Under the pieces are notes generated by a model. It was not told the origin of the DNA. It saw only the letters and a program-made list of their open reading frames with translations, and ran no database searches. This document shows, one piece after another, positions 50,298-62,300 of a stretch of DNA of 64,000 nucleotides (its first letter is position 1; the number at the start of each line of letters is the position of its first letter). This stretch comes from Tetrahymena elliotti 4EA (taxonomy: Eukaryota; Ciliophora; Oligohymenophorea; Hymenostomatida; Tetrahymenidae), in assembly GCA_000231825.2 (NCBI GenBank), contig JH720355.1, forward strand, positions 186,001-250,000, in the 5' to 3' direction. Both the position numbers and the translations under genes were made by a program.

Positions 50298-53200
50298 TCA
50301 AAGATTATTTAGCTTTTTAAAAATTTAAATAATTTTTTCATCATTAAAATACTCTTAAGGTATTATTTTAAGAGATTATCTTAACCCGATGATGTCTTGT
50401 TTAATCGAATAAATATTTGAGGCTATAATAATTAATATTAAAAGAGTAAGAAGTATTCCAAATATGTAAAAGTACTCTTAAACAAGGCTAGAGAATTACT
50501 ATATTATCTCAATATTTATGTCACTAATCTGAGTTGATAAATCACTAAATACTTTTATCAAAAGATCATATCCTTTAATAAAATATTCTAAGTGTAGAGA
50601 GGAATTCAAAAAGCTGTAGATATCTTCTTTTTTGGGGATATCAACATCAAATATTATTTGCTTGTATTATTTTATTAAAGCTTGCATAGATCCTATTGCT
50701 CCAAGGGTCCCTTACTAGAAATAATTTAAAGTTGTACTATTTGAGCATTCAAATTAAGCTGTAATAACTGCTTCTGAAGAGTTTATTAAAGAGCAAATAT
50801 TTCCTTTTAAAAGCTAAGTTAATTAATCAATTTAAGATTAGCTGTATAAAGAGAACTCTAAAATTTAATTAAGCAATTCAGACTAGTATTTTGGAATTGA
50901 AATTAGATATTAATTTATTTACTTTTTTAGTTCTGGTAAATCAGTTAAGATTTTTGAATATGATTAAGTGAATTACGAATTATTATTTTCTAAATATTAA
51001 TCATAAACTACGAAATTACTAAAAACTATCAAATTTGAAGCTATGAAATGTAGCTAAATAGCTGAGTAATTTACATTTATAGGGCTGATTATATCTAAAT
51101 TCTATTTATTGATGAGTATTGATATGACAGTATAAAAAATCCCGATTAAAAAGATGATGAGAAAAAGTAACATTAATTATTTAGTTTTCGGTAAATAGTA
51201 ATCTTCAATTTACCTTTACAAAAGATAATCTTATCTTTATTAGGATTTGCTTTTCTTTTTTACTTCACTTTTCTTAAAATTTTTACTAAAATTTTGCTGA
51301 TATTTAATAGAATTTAAATTGTTTTTTGTATTCATAGAAGAATAATTTTATTTTATTTATTCTTTTAATTTCATTCCAAAAGACATATTAGAATTATTAT
51401 TGCTGTTTTTTAATTTAACTTATTCAAAAGATTAATTTTCTTAAATTCTATCTTTTTGATAGCTATTTGTTTAATTATTCTTAACAAAAGATGATTGAGT
51501 AGCATCTTAGTTTCTGTCGAAGGGAGAATTTTCTTAAGTAATTTATTTACTTTAATCAAAGTCTTCCTATTTGTTTTATTAAAATGGTCTCTTTTGTTAA
51601 AGGTTTTTGTTCATAATATTAAAAAATTAGTTATTTTGGAGGTTATTTGATTAATGAGCTTATTTTTTATCCCCCATTGTTTATATTGAAAAATCACTGT
51701 TTTTATATAAAATTATCAAATTCTCTAAAAACTCATCAAAATTCTTTACAGAATTATTAATTTATTAGTATTAACTTATAAAATATGATAATCTTTCATG
51801 CTCATTCCTTGCTTGGTATATTTTTAATTAGCAAAAAGCAGACAGTATGAGCTATTCATATTTTTTGTTTTCTGTAATTATAGGAATAGACATTAAGCAA
51901 GTCATGGATATCACTAGAATGCAGATTAAAGTTATTACTATTAAATGTTAATTTAGAGTCCATATCTAAGAGTTTAGTACATCCTTACTGCTGTCAACAA
52001 TATTTTATAAAAAATGTGTGTTTATTAAAGCATTTTTTCTGAAATATAAAAAGGAATTAACTTATTCAGGACCTCTATTTTCTATTTAGTGAGTTTATAG
52101 TTCTGAAATTTCAACAATATAAGCTGTATTAATTTGTAAAGCAGATTCTTAGTTTAAGGAGAAAAAATTATAAACTAAGGTTTCATTAATTTATCCAGTT
52201 CTCTAAAATTCTTAAATTACATTTATCATAAAATTTTGATTATTGAGCATAAGCTAATTATACTAGGAAATAGCTTTTTTGTTGTAACTGTTTATTAGAG
52301 ATTGTATTGGATAGTTTGTCTAATCAGAATTTATCATTCCCATCTTCAATTATAAGCTTAAATAGTAAGAATACTATGCTATATTATAATTCTCATTAAA
52401 TAACCTTGGCAAATTTAAGATTTAAAGCTAATTTTCTAATTACTTAAAATAAAAAAATTTTTTTATTTGATCTTCAAAATTTTAAATGTAAAATTAAAAC
52501 TAAAAAAATTTATAAAAAAACATTAAAATTAATAAAAAATTACTTTTAATTGTCTGGTGATTATGATTTCAGAAGCAAAAACAGATATTATAAATAAAGT
52601 AAAGAGTAAGCTGAGTATTATGATAAACTAATTGATTGTTTTAGGCATTTAAGTCTTATTAATCATATCTATTGTAATGAACTTTATTAATAAAGAAAAT
52701 GTAATAATAAAATTACCTTTGATGTAGATAAGTCCAGAATTAATACTTGCGTTTATTTAGGTTAGATTTTAATTTATTTTTTTCAAATTTCTGTTTGATT
52801 TTAGTTTTACTGAAAGCTTTCCAATGGTTTAAATTTTTTTTATTATTCTTTTTATCTTAAATTATTTTATGTTCTTCACTTCTTATTTTTCATTTTTTTT
52901 GCTATTTTCCTCGTCATAATTGTCAGATTATTTGCTTTATTCCTATGAATCAACAGAGGATGTATTTTTATCATTTTATTCTTCTTCCTCTTCTTCTCCT
53001 TCTTCTTCTTCATCATCATCAAAAACTTCTTCTTCTTTTTCTCCTTAGTTATCTATTGATGCTAAATCAGTATTGTATTGAGATTTTACAAAGTATAACT
53101 TCCCTTCGTAATTATTTGTTTAATTTTATTGATTTTTAATTGAAGGCACACTGTTATTGTTTTCCTCCCCTTCTAAAAATACTGATTATTTCAAGAAAGA

Positions 53201-56200
53201 ATCTTTTATTACTTAATCTTCTGAATCAACTTTTCTTATTTCATTTTGAATGTTAGATAATATGGCTAAATTTTATTCCTCATTATTTTATTTATTATTA
53301 TCTATGAAATAAAAAATAAAAATTTATTAATATAATTTTAAATAATTTAATTACCAATATCACCCATACTATTTAGAGGGATTGAGGAATTTTCTTCCTT
53401 TATTTAAGTTAATTAATTAAGTTCTAAGGCTGATTAGATTTCTTTTGTGGGTGCTTTTATATTTTAAAGGCTTTTAGACTGAAAATCGAATGATGTATTT
53501 CGTTTTAGAATTTGCTATCTTTAATTCTTAACAGGACTTGATTCTTGGTTAATTTAGGAGCATAAGCTCAAGGGTATTTTATTTTGTTCACGATAAATTT
53601 ATTTGTCACTTTCTGTTGGAAATTAACCATAGTATGATTCTATATTTTCTTCTTGAATTGGTTTTAAACTGTTTTATTGCTCATGTTAAAAGTGATTTAT
53701 ATTTTTATCTGATTAAAAAGATGATGGTTAATAGCTGGTATAGTTTTTTTGGGCATTATTATCATTTTCTGTGTTTATGCTTGCTTTAGAAAATTGTGAA
53801 TCATGTATTGAAGATTCAGTTGTTCTTCCTAATTTATAGTTACTTTATTTAGGATTTGCTATTGTTTTATAAGAATCAAGACCTTTCTTAGAATAATCAA
53901 CAGAAACGTATTTGCTTAAACTGTGGCTAATCATAGATTTTGCAAATGAATTTTATGTTTATTAATAATCTACTTATTCTTTTGATATCACTTAGATGTT
54001 TTTAATGCATAACTTAAAATAAAATGATTTTTTAAAGTCTTCATTGACTTAGTTATTTGTTTTTGAGAAGAGCTGGTTCAAGTAAATAGGAAAGCAGCAT
54101 TGATAAAGATTGTATTCAAATTAAAGATATTTTATTTCTTAGTTTTTTGTCCTTACTGTGTTTGTCAATACAGAGTTTCTTGTGCCTACTCTACTTGAAG
54201 AATCAGTAAAATGCTTAAAATAATTGGATTTTAGACTTTATAGAGATTATTGTCTCTAACCAAAAAATTCATTAACTTACATTAAAATATGTTCATCTAA
54301 TAAATCATATTTGAATTCACCCAAATTATCTGTTTGTCTTTAGAAAATCTAAGTAGGTCTAAACATTTTTGATTTTTGTTGTGTATAGTTTTTTTTGCTT
54401 TCAACAAAGTGACTACTATCTCTAGAAAATGGAGATGAGTCTATATTTTTTCTTTGTACATTATTAAGAGGTTTCTTTAAGTAAACTTATCTTTTTAAAT
54501 AAGAGTCAAGTTGGTTATGAACTGAAAGGGGGTCAGCAAATAATTCAATACTTGTTTTTTCATCCTATTCTAACAAAACCTCTCTCAAGGTGTCTGAATC
54601 AGATATTTCTCTTGAGCTAAAAAAAGTATTAATAGGTGAATACATAAAGTTTTAAATAAAATCTCTTTTATCACATAGAGTAGAAATTAATCCATAAAAA
54701 ATTGAATGAAAATTTAATTAAGATTGAGCTTAAATGACACTTGGTATTTTTTTTGATTATCTAAATAGCAAATTAAAAATTTTTTCAGTTAAACCAAGTA
54801 TTTAGCCTTCTTAATTGAATAGTACATACTCTTGTTAGCTTTTTAATTTGAGTAGAGTTGATAGAAAGACAAACGAATTCAAATTTATTGAAAGTGGGAT
54901 ATCAATTTAAATTTAAACAGGAAAAATAAATCCTTTTTAATTTTTAACAAAAGTTTTCATTTTTCCTTTTACTATGCTTGCACCTGGCTATAAATTAGAT
55001 TTCTAAGCTTACTCCTTTGGTATTGATGAATAAGTCTCTTCATATTCAAGAAATTTATGAACAAAATAATCATGCTAACAAGCAATAAATTGAGGCATTA
55101 ATTACTTAATATTATCTACAACATCAAAATCTTATTTAGATTTAAATCCAAAAAACTAATGCAATGAGTCACTTTTTAACAATAATTTACCTATATCCTC
55201 TTAAGAAATACCTGAGACAAGACAAACCAATTCATTATTTAACTATTTATTATTTGATTAAAAATCAATATGACCTTCTTCTTTTTTATGTTCTTTATTT
55301 TCACTATCCTTTATCAATTCTTTCTATTGTATATCTATAATAATTTTTTATCTACTTTATGCCATAGATATTTAATTGTGAAGAATTAAATCAACTAATT
55401 ACAATAATCTTAAGAAGTTAATGCTTTAATTCCATATATATCCATCTTGAAGCTTTTTAAATTAATTTTCAATAAAAATTTGATTCTTTTTAATCAAAAA
55501 GATAGTTTTTAACAATTCCTTTCTCATAAATTCAAGTTTCTTAAATCCCTGTTCAGTAAATTTTCTCCAAAATAAATATTTTGACTCAGCTGATTCTAGG
55601 ATTTTAGGTAAAACTTAATTTATTGTCTTATCAACAGTATAAACTATTTTAGGATCTAATTTAATATCAAAGTTAATGCCTAAACCAATATTAAAGTTGT
55701 TTTTCACTTATTTTTAGAAGCTTTTTCTAGCTTAGCTTAGTTTACCCTCTCTTTAAATCTCATTGATTTGGCTTTGGACTTTCTCATAGATTTAGTTGGA
55801 GATGATACTTTCAATTAATAAAAAATAAAATGAATTCTATTAATTTTATTAATTTGAAGAGCTTTTGCTTTTCTCAGATTATTTGAGAATTTTTAATTCA
55901 TAATATGATTTTTTAGGATTATATAAGTATTTATTAACAAAAGAAATATATTTTAGTGTTAGATGTTCTTTCATGGAAGCATCTATAATTTAGTTGGTTT
56001 TTATAAAAATCTTAAATATACTTTCATTAAGCTTAATAAGCTCACTTAAATCAATTTCTTCATAAATTCTCTTTCTTATACTTTATATAGAATCACCTTT
56101 TTCTACTGAAATCAACCTCTAAAAGTATTTTTCTTTACAGTGACAGTTTTGGTGTTCACAATTCTCAATATGAGATCTTAAAAACTAAAAAACTTTAAAC

Positions 56201-57354
56201 CTTTCTCCCTCTTGTGATTTACATACTTGGCAAATCTACATGAATTCTTCAATAAAAAAATCAAAATTATATGCACAGTAATAAAAATCTTATTTTTCTT
56301 GATCATTCAAAATCTTTTTAGAAGTTAAGATAGCCATATTTCTTAATACAAATTCATATTTACTATTATACATGCTTCTAATAGTATAATAAATCACACT
56401 TGAAATTATGCAAAAAGTGAAAATAAGCTCGTCTTGTTTAAAAATCAAGAAAATCTACCAACAAATATAGTTGATTACTGAAGCCATGCACAAAGAGAGA
56501 CATAAAAGATAAAACTTTGAAATTTCATTGCTTAAATAAGGTAAATTTTAAATAATATCATAGCAGCAAAGGAAAACATAGGAAGCAGAAAACACATTTT
56601 AAATTATATCAGAAGAATTTACATTTATTATATATTGTTAATGGCCATCACTATCTGAATTACCTAACTAATAATATAATATAACTAATAAGACTTTTTA
56701 TAATACTTAAATAACTTAGGCATAGTTAAACTATCTCTTTAATTTCATTTTTTCATCAAATTAATAATTTCTAAAAAAATACAACACACTTATTGATGTT
56801 AAAATAGCAAGAATAATCCCATACAGTCCCAATCCTATTACATACCAAGATTTAGAACTACAATCTTATCTTTAACTTACTAAAAAGCTTTGCTTCCCAC
56901 AAATTAAAATACCTACACTAATTTCAATAAAGCATACGATGAAAACCCAATTATAGGCTGTTAAAAATATATTTAAAATTGATGATATATACTAAATAAC
57001 TGCAGAATTTATCAATTTGCTTTTACTATTCAAACTTCCAATAAAAAAAGAGAAAATCGCTGAAAATGTTAAAAAAACATTCATAGCTATGCAAATAACC
57101 CATGTTAATTTATCTTATCCCTCTAGATATAAAAAAAAGGTACCTGTTGAAACTTCTACTATTAGTGTTAATGCAGATATTTTAGGTTCTACTAAATTTC
57201 TTGATGCACTAAGAGTTAATATAAAGCCAGCAACTTAAATAAATTAAAAAGCTATCAAAGCTTTCTAAAGATTGAATGGTATTTCAAATTGTTTATTATT
57301 TTCTATGATTCTTATTATACCTTTACAATAGATCTGTATGCATTTCTTAAACAT
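50298..57354 (-). CDS. 2,300-aa polytopic membrane protein of TmcB/TmcC-like type
   Basis: Exons 57354-53355, 53301-52544 and 52442-50298 sum to 2,301 codons in one frame; the introns are 53 and 101 nt. The first 330 residues contain about nine hydrophobic segments. Next come helical repeats with cysteine/His-rich patches (HIENCEHQNCHCKEKYF near 395) and a TPR-like region, the layout I associate with ciliate TmcB/TmcC membrane proteins. Residues about 900-1500 are polar and low complexity, with an acidic run at about 1420-1445 encoded by an A/G tract (52976-53041). The C-terminus has four more TM segments (about 1557, 1755, 2013 and 2257) bracketing two extracytoplasmic domains and a polar loop. 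It ends with a short tail containing RQSLKIIPQEYF. The start is the first in-frame ATG, but the frame is open back to about 57480. It is probably a surface or vacuolar sensor; no ligand is known. Confidence 0.8.
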
Positions 57355-58446
57355 TTTCAAATAATGAATATCTCTGATAAAGTATGAATATTTTTTTAAT
57401 TAATTAAGAATTCCTTTTGATGAAGTCAATTAATGAAGTGGATTGAATCTTTGGATGGATAACTTTGAGAATTAGATATTTTTTTTTCGTTAGTTCAATT
57501 TTCAAAAGAAGTTTTTATGCTTTTCAAATAACTTCTTGATGATAATAATTTTGTTTGAATCTAGAGTTTAATTACAATTTAAAAAATTTATATTTTTTTG
57601 ATACAAAATAATAAAATATTTAAAATTAATTAATAAAAAAATATCAATTATTTTGTTGATAAATTAATATGCTTGCAAAATATTTTAATGAAATAGTTAA
57701 AAGCACAAGAAATTTGATAATAATATATAACTCAGGTTTAATTCAAAAAGTTACTTATTTATTTTTTAATTCTAATAATTAAAATATTTTTAATTTTAAA
57801 TGATATTTTGAATAGCATTAGTTATTTTTTGAAAAATTATTTGGCTGAGATAACTCTTATTTCATTTAAGTATTCTTATTTCTCAAATCTAACAAACTAA
57901 AAGCTTAATACTTCAAACTTTTCCATTCTCAATTTAATCTGAAGCTTCAGTAGTAGCAATTTAAAAGAAATTTACTAGTTTTTTTGACAAAATTTTTAAT
58001 ATTTTACTCTTTATTTACTCTATATTAATTCTTTTTTTGCCCAATTTTTTAAAAATATTTTGTATTTTGTAATAAAAATTTAAATAAAGAGTGAGTTTAT
58101 TTTGATATCAAAGATTTCAGTTAAAAATATTTGCATTAAAATGAATTTGATAATTTTCATGTTAATTCATTAAAATAATTATTTTTTAACATTTAAGAAA
58201 ATTATTTTGACTAATAACATCCTAAAATTATTTATCTTTCCTTAAAATTTAAAAAGTAGAACCAAAATAAAAATCCTTTTTTAAAAAATAATAAACAGAT
58301 TTAGATAAATAAAACAATTTAATAACAATTTACAATTAATCTAAAAAATAATGAAAGAAAATAATAGTAGATTAATGCAATAAAATAATGAGTAATATGA
58401 ATATTTTAATTAAACTATTTAATGATACTCTAAGATAGTTTTATTT
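57355..58446. other. A/T-rich intergenic DNA
   Basis: About 1.1 kb. The first 130 nt continue the open frame of the TmcB-like gene upstream of its ATG (reading KGILNQLKKYSYF) and may be a 5' exon tail or leader. Beyond that nothing is supported. Confidence 0.5.
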
Positions 58447-59093
58447 TCATATTAATTCGCAATTTATCGAGGAATTTTCTTTTGATTTATCTTCTCTAAC
58501 TCTAACTTTTGCTTCTGTTGATCTATTCTCAGTTTATTCTAATTCTTTTGTTTGTTTAAATTCTTTATTAGCAAAGGTTTTATCAATAGCTTTATTAACA
58601 GATTTAAAGTCTTATAAATCAGTATAAACTAGTTTATCTTCATTTAAATTCATTTTTTTAGCAAATCGCGTATTTTATTATTTATTTTCTTTTAATCTTT
58701 CTCATTTTAGTTGTTAGATTATATGGAAATTGTTCCTAATAATATTAAAATTGCTCTATTCTATTTTAATTCATCTATAAGTTTTTCTTCAAAATTTAAG
58801 GTATTTTGATCACAATAGTTGAATACTAAAATAATAACATCTTGATCTTTTAGAATTAAAGTAGAAATATTTTAAAATAATTGACTAGCTACTCCAGGAG
58901 TATCAGCTATGATTAAATTATAGTTGTTCTTTTAATACTCATGTTATTTTTTATGGAAGAAAATGGCATTTGTTGGTATATATTAGTAGCCTTTTAATTA
59001 TTGCTACCTCATAAAAATTTCTAAAAATAATGATTTTCCTGATTTTTAATGTCCAATAAGGATTATCTTTCGAGAACTATTATTTAATTCCAT
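58447..59093 (-). pseudogene. Small GTPase-like gene interrupted at an A7 run
   Basis: The frame from ATG 59093 encodes a GTPase-like fold: G1 GHQKSGKS (14-21), a possible switch-I Thr in YIPTN, G3 DTPG (near 64), and a hydrophobic beta-strand VIILVFNYCD. No NKxD motif is visible; the segment reads LLGTISIQS. After 147 codons the sequence CTA AAA AAA TGA stops the frame at 58652-58650. In the next frame coding character continues without a break (MNLNEDKLVYTDLQ, then FKSVNKAIDKTF like the C-terminal helix of Ras-fold GTPases) to TGA 58449-58447. So one gene of about 216 codons is split by a one-base shift in a run of seven A. Explanations are an indel (mutation or read error) or translational frameshifting. 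Confidence 0.65.
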
Positions 59094-59294
59094 GTATGTA
59101 ATAATCTGTTTTTTAGCAAATTATCAATTAAAAAATACCAATTTTAATAATTCTTATTTTCTGAAATTAAAATATTCAACACTCATAATTTATTTTTGAA
59201 GATCATTACATAAACCAATTTATAAACATTTAACTCAAAAAACATTATTTTTCAATTACAGATAGATAATAATTAAAAAGTTTTTTATCAATTT

Positions 59295-59900
59295 TCATAT
59301 TACTATAAAATTAGAATGATTATTATCTCTTCCTAAATTTTTATGAAAAATTAGGGTATCATTATTTTCTTATATTTTTTTAATTGATGAATCCTCTTAA
59401 TAATTTAGTGTTTAATTTTCATAATCAACTCTTTTAAGTATCCAATCATCAATTAGCTTAGTAGTATTATCATCAATATTACTTTCTTAATAAAAAATTT
59501 ATGATATACTATTAGAAATTAAAATTTCTAAAAATTCTTAAGTAATAAGACTTTAATTGATGACATATAAAACATTGTCCTTATTTTTTTCTAATTTATT
59601 TAATATATCCTTGAGAATTTCATAATTGTTAGAAATATTTTGATTACAAATAAAAATCAATCCATGAATTTCATTATCCTCAGTTATTAGTTATGTTATT
59701 AGTTTTGCAAATTCTTGTAAAGTTTTGTTATAAAATTAAAATTTTTCAGAACCATTTTAATAATTTGTTAGAATTTTGTGATAAACTTAATTATTCTTCT
59801 CTAGTATCTATTATGATTTAGTATATTTCTTTAAAAATTCATCCCTAAAATTTTAATCATCGCTTCCTGTTACTATGTATTTAAAATCTGAACGAGACAT
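59295..59900 (-). CDS. 201-aa degenerate GTPase-like or hypothetical protein
   Basis: An uninterrupted frame from ATG 59900 (MSRSDFKYIVTG) to TGA 59297-59295. The start, a beta-strand followed by Gly-Ser-Asp-Asp, occupies the position of a P-loop but lacks GKS/T. GLIFICNQN and NVLYVINQS resemble strands 4 and 5 of a Ras-like fold. It lies 0.2 kb upstream of the interrupted GTPase-like gene on the same strand, so a tandem duplication with one nucleotide-binding-dead copy is possible. It is also simply an unrecognised protein rich in Asn, Ile and Lys. No targeting signal is seen. Confidence 0.5.
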
Positions 59901-61024
59901 TATTATCTTGTTTCAATACTTTCCAATCTATTTATTTATTTCTTAACAAAAAGTTTAGAATTTTTTACCTAATTTTTGATAAGCTTAATAATTATTTAAT
60001 TAAAAGATTTAAGATTTGGGAAACATTCAAAAGTAATAAAATCATTTTATCACAAATTAGCTAATTAATTTAATTTATTCTATTTCACCATTCTAAATTT
60101 GTTTAGGTTCTTATTGTTTTTCAAAAAGTTGTAAAATTTAAATATACTCTATTTTAATAGAAAGCTTATTATTTTTTCATAACTAATGTATTTAAATCAA
60201 TGATATGGTAATAGCCCAACTTAGCTCTCTGTATTTCTTTTGATTACTACTCTCTTAAACGTAAATAATAAAATTATAAATATTCTATCAACAGAATCCC
60301 AAATAGAATAATTTGCTTTTTAACAGCATATACAAATAAATAATTAAGATAATTTTTTAAAAATTAATTTACTAATCACTGTTTCTCACAAATAATATCT
60401 TCTTATTTTTGAAAAAATACAACTTTAATTTATATGCCTTTTTAAATATTTTAGAGTTAATGTTTATTGTAAAATTAATAATCATCCCCTAGCTCTCTCC
60501 TAATTTCCTTTGATTCAAATAGATTTCTAAATAAAATAAAAATATCTAATTAATTTTAATGAATTTAAAAATAAGAAAATTTTCATTTGCATTTTAACAA
60601 AAAGTAAATATTTTAAAATTTTGTAAAGAAAAAAAAATCAATTTTCATAAAGTATTTTTTCTTCATCATGGATGGATAAGATGAAATTACTTAGATGATA
60701 AATCAATATTTTGTTGTTAGTTTAACTTTTATTACAAAAAATACAGTTGAATAAATATATAAAATTTATTATTAGTTCTCTTCTTCTAAATATTTTATTT
60801 AAAATTAGTTTTAATTAATTTAGATTTAAAAAATAATTTTTTTTTTTAATTTCTTTTTCATATAATTTTTTTGAGCTTCATCTAGTTATTAGTAAAGTTT
60901 TATTGTAATTGGTTTATATAGAGTGAGTGTTTATTAATAATTCTAGTTAAGTCATAATTAAATATAGTTAACTAACTAACTAATTATTTACAGAAATTGT
61001 TATCTTGATACTTATTTATCAGAT
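59901..61024. other. A/T-rich intergenic DNA
   Basis: About 1.1 kb with a short tandem TAAC repeat at about 60967-60985. A 68-codon frame on the plus strand at 60668-60874 is noted but not called. Confidence 0.5.
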
Positions 61025-61978
61025 TCAATTTGCTACTGTTTTTAAATTTCCTACAGTGATAAAAATAGAACCTATTATACTAACAGGATTTAAGCTTTAT
61101 TCAAATACCAAAATATCTACAAATATTTAAATTAAAATTTATAAGTAGGTAAGTGGGATTATCTGGCTGGAACGACCTAGCAAAAGTGCCTTGCCAAACA
61201 ATCTCTGACCAGCAAAATAAGAAGCTCCAGCTGTAAAGATAAGAATTAAGTTGTAGGCATCTAAGTTAGCATTGTTATATTATCTCCAAGCAATCATTAA
61301 ACCTGATGATATTATAGATCCAAAATAGCCATATTACATTAATACTGCTTAAGAGAGCTTCCTTCTCATATTGTGTATAATAATGTCCATTGTGGATAAG
61401 CTAAGACTGAAAATAATAGCCAAAAAATAGCCAAATGTTTAGTGGCGAATAATATCTCTTTCCTCTTTTGATAAGAAAGTAGTATCATCTGCAGTAGAAG
61501 AAGTAAAAAAATCGAAAATGTAATGAGGCTTTATTATTAATACAATTCCAATAATATTTAAAATAGAAGGTATTAGTATAGGACGTCTAACATTTTCTTC
61601 TAAAAAGATTTTGGCAAATATGCATTTGATAACTGGATAAGTTAGCATTAAAGAAACAGCTTCACTAAGCTTTAAGTACTAATATGCTCCGATCATACTA
61701 AAGTCAACAATACCAGCAAAAATAGAACGAATATATGCAATTTTAGAAATATGTTCATCTTAAAAGAATATTTTTTCTTTTCTTAGTTATGAAAGATTGA
61801 CTATAAAAGAGAAAGCTGATCTATAAAGGAGAAGTTAAGAGGTGTTCATATTCTTTAACACCTTAATTACAAAAGCTGCATAACAAAATGAGCTGCATGC
61901 AATAAACATCAAAACTACTCCTAAAATTTTCCTAAATCTAGGGTCATCTTTTGCCCTATTTTTAATACGTTCAATCAT
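61025..61978 (-). CDS. EamA/DMT-type transporter (nucleotide-sugar or drug/metabolite transporter superfamily)
   Basis: A 317-residue frame from ATG 61978 to TGA 61027-61025 with about ten hydrophobic segments, the size and layout of drug/metabolite transporters of the EamA and SLC35 groups. Typical signs are an N-terminal cytosolic basic stretch, a first TM with small residues (FIACSSFCYAAF), LSEAVSLMLTYPVIKCIFAK, which matches the end of the first EamA repeat, and, in the second repeat, LGRSSQIIPLTYLQILIQI and a final GSIFITVGN. The substrate cannot be predicted. The frame is open upstream to a TTG at 62068, but no ATG occurs there, so I use 61978. Confidence 0.85.
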
Positions 61979-62300
61979 TGAACTGAATTTAAATTTATAG
62001 ATTTTTGTAATGGATGTATTCCCTTTAATAATAAGATAGCTAGCTTTAATTTTATCAAACCTTTGCAAAGTTAATTAATTTTAAAAAGTTTTTAATGAAT
62101 ATTTTTTATAGATGTAAGAAGATAATATTTTTTATTTATTGTGTGTTTTTCTATGACATATTAATCCAAAATTAAATTAAATAAAATATCCTTCAAAAGT
62201 TAATTTATATCTTAGGAAGTAATTTAATACAAATTTTCAGAATATTCCTAGTCAAATTTTTAAAAGTTGCAGAATCCTATTCTAAGTTTAAATAAGCAAA
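61979..62300. other. Divergent promoter region
   Basis: Short spacer between the transporter gene and the RAP-domain gene, presumably with both promoters. No motif was recognised. Confidence 0.4.

Noticed and set aside
51675..51677. ATG 51677 as the start of a separate 459-aa gene
   Set aside because: The frame is open and reads as coding for hundreds of codons upstream (through a TM segment) and splices in phase to the rest, so one long gene is the simpler reading.
52945..53139. Plus-strand ORF rich in Leu and His
   Set aside because: It lies antisense to the acidic repeat of the 2,300-aa membrane protein, whose frame is well supported by splice phases and length.
57017..57238. Plus-strand ORF of 73 codons
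   Set aside because: Antisense shadow of TM segments in the N-terminal part of the 2,300-aa protein.
60668..60874. Plus-strand 68-codon frame starting MDGQDEITQM
   Set aside because: The first 15 codons look protein-like but the remainder is Phe/Ile/Gln-rich spacer translation, and no downstream exon was found.
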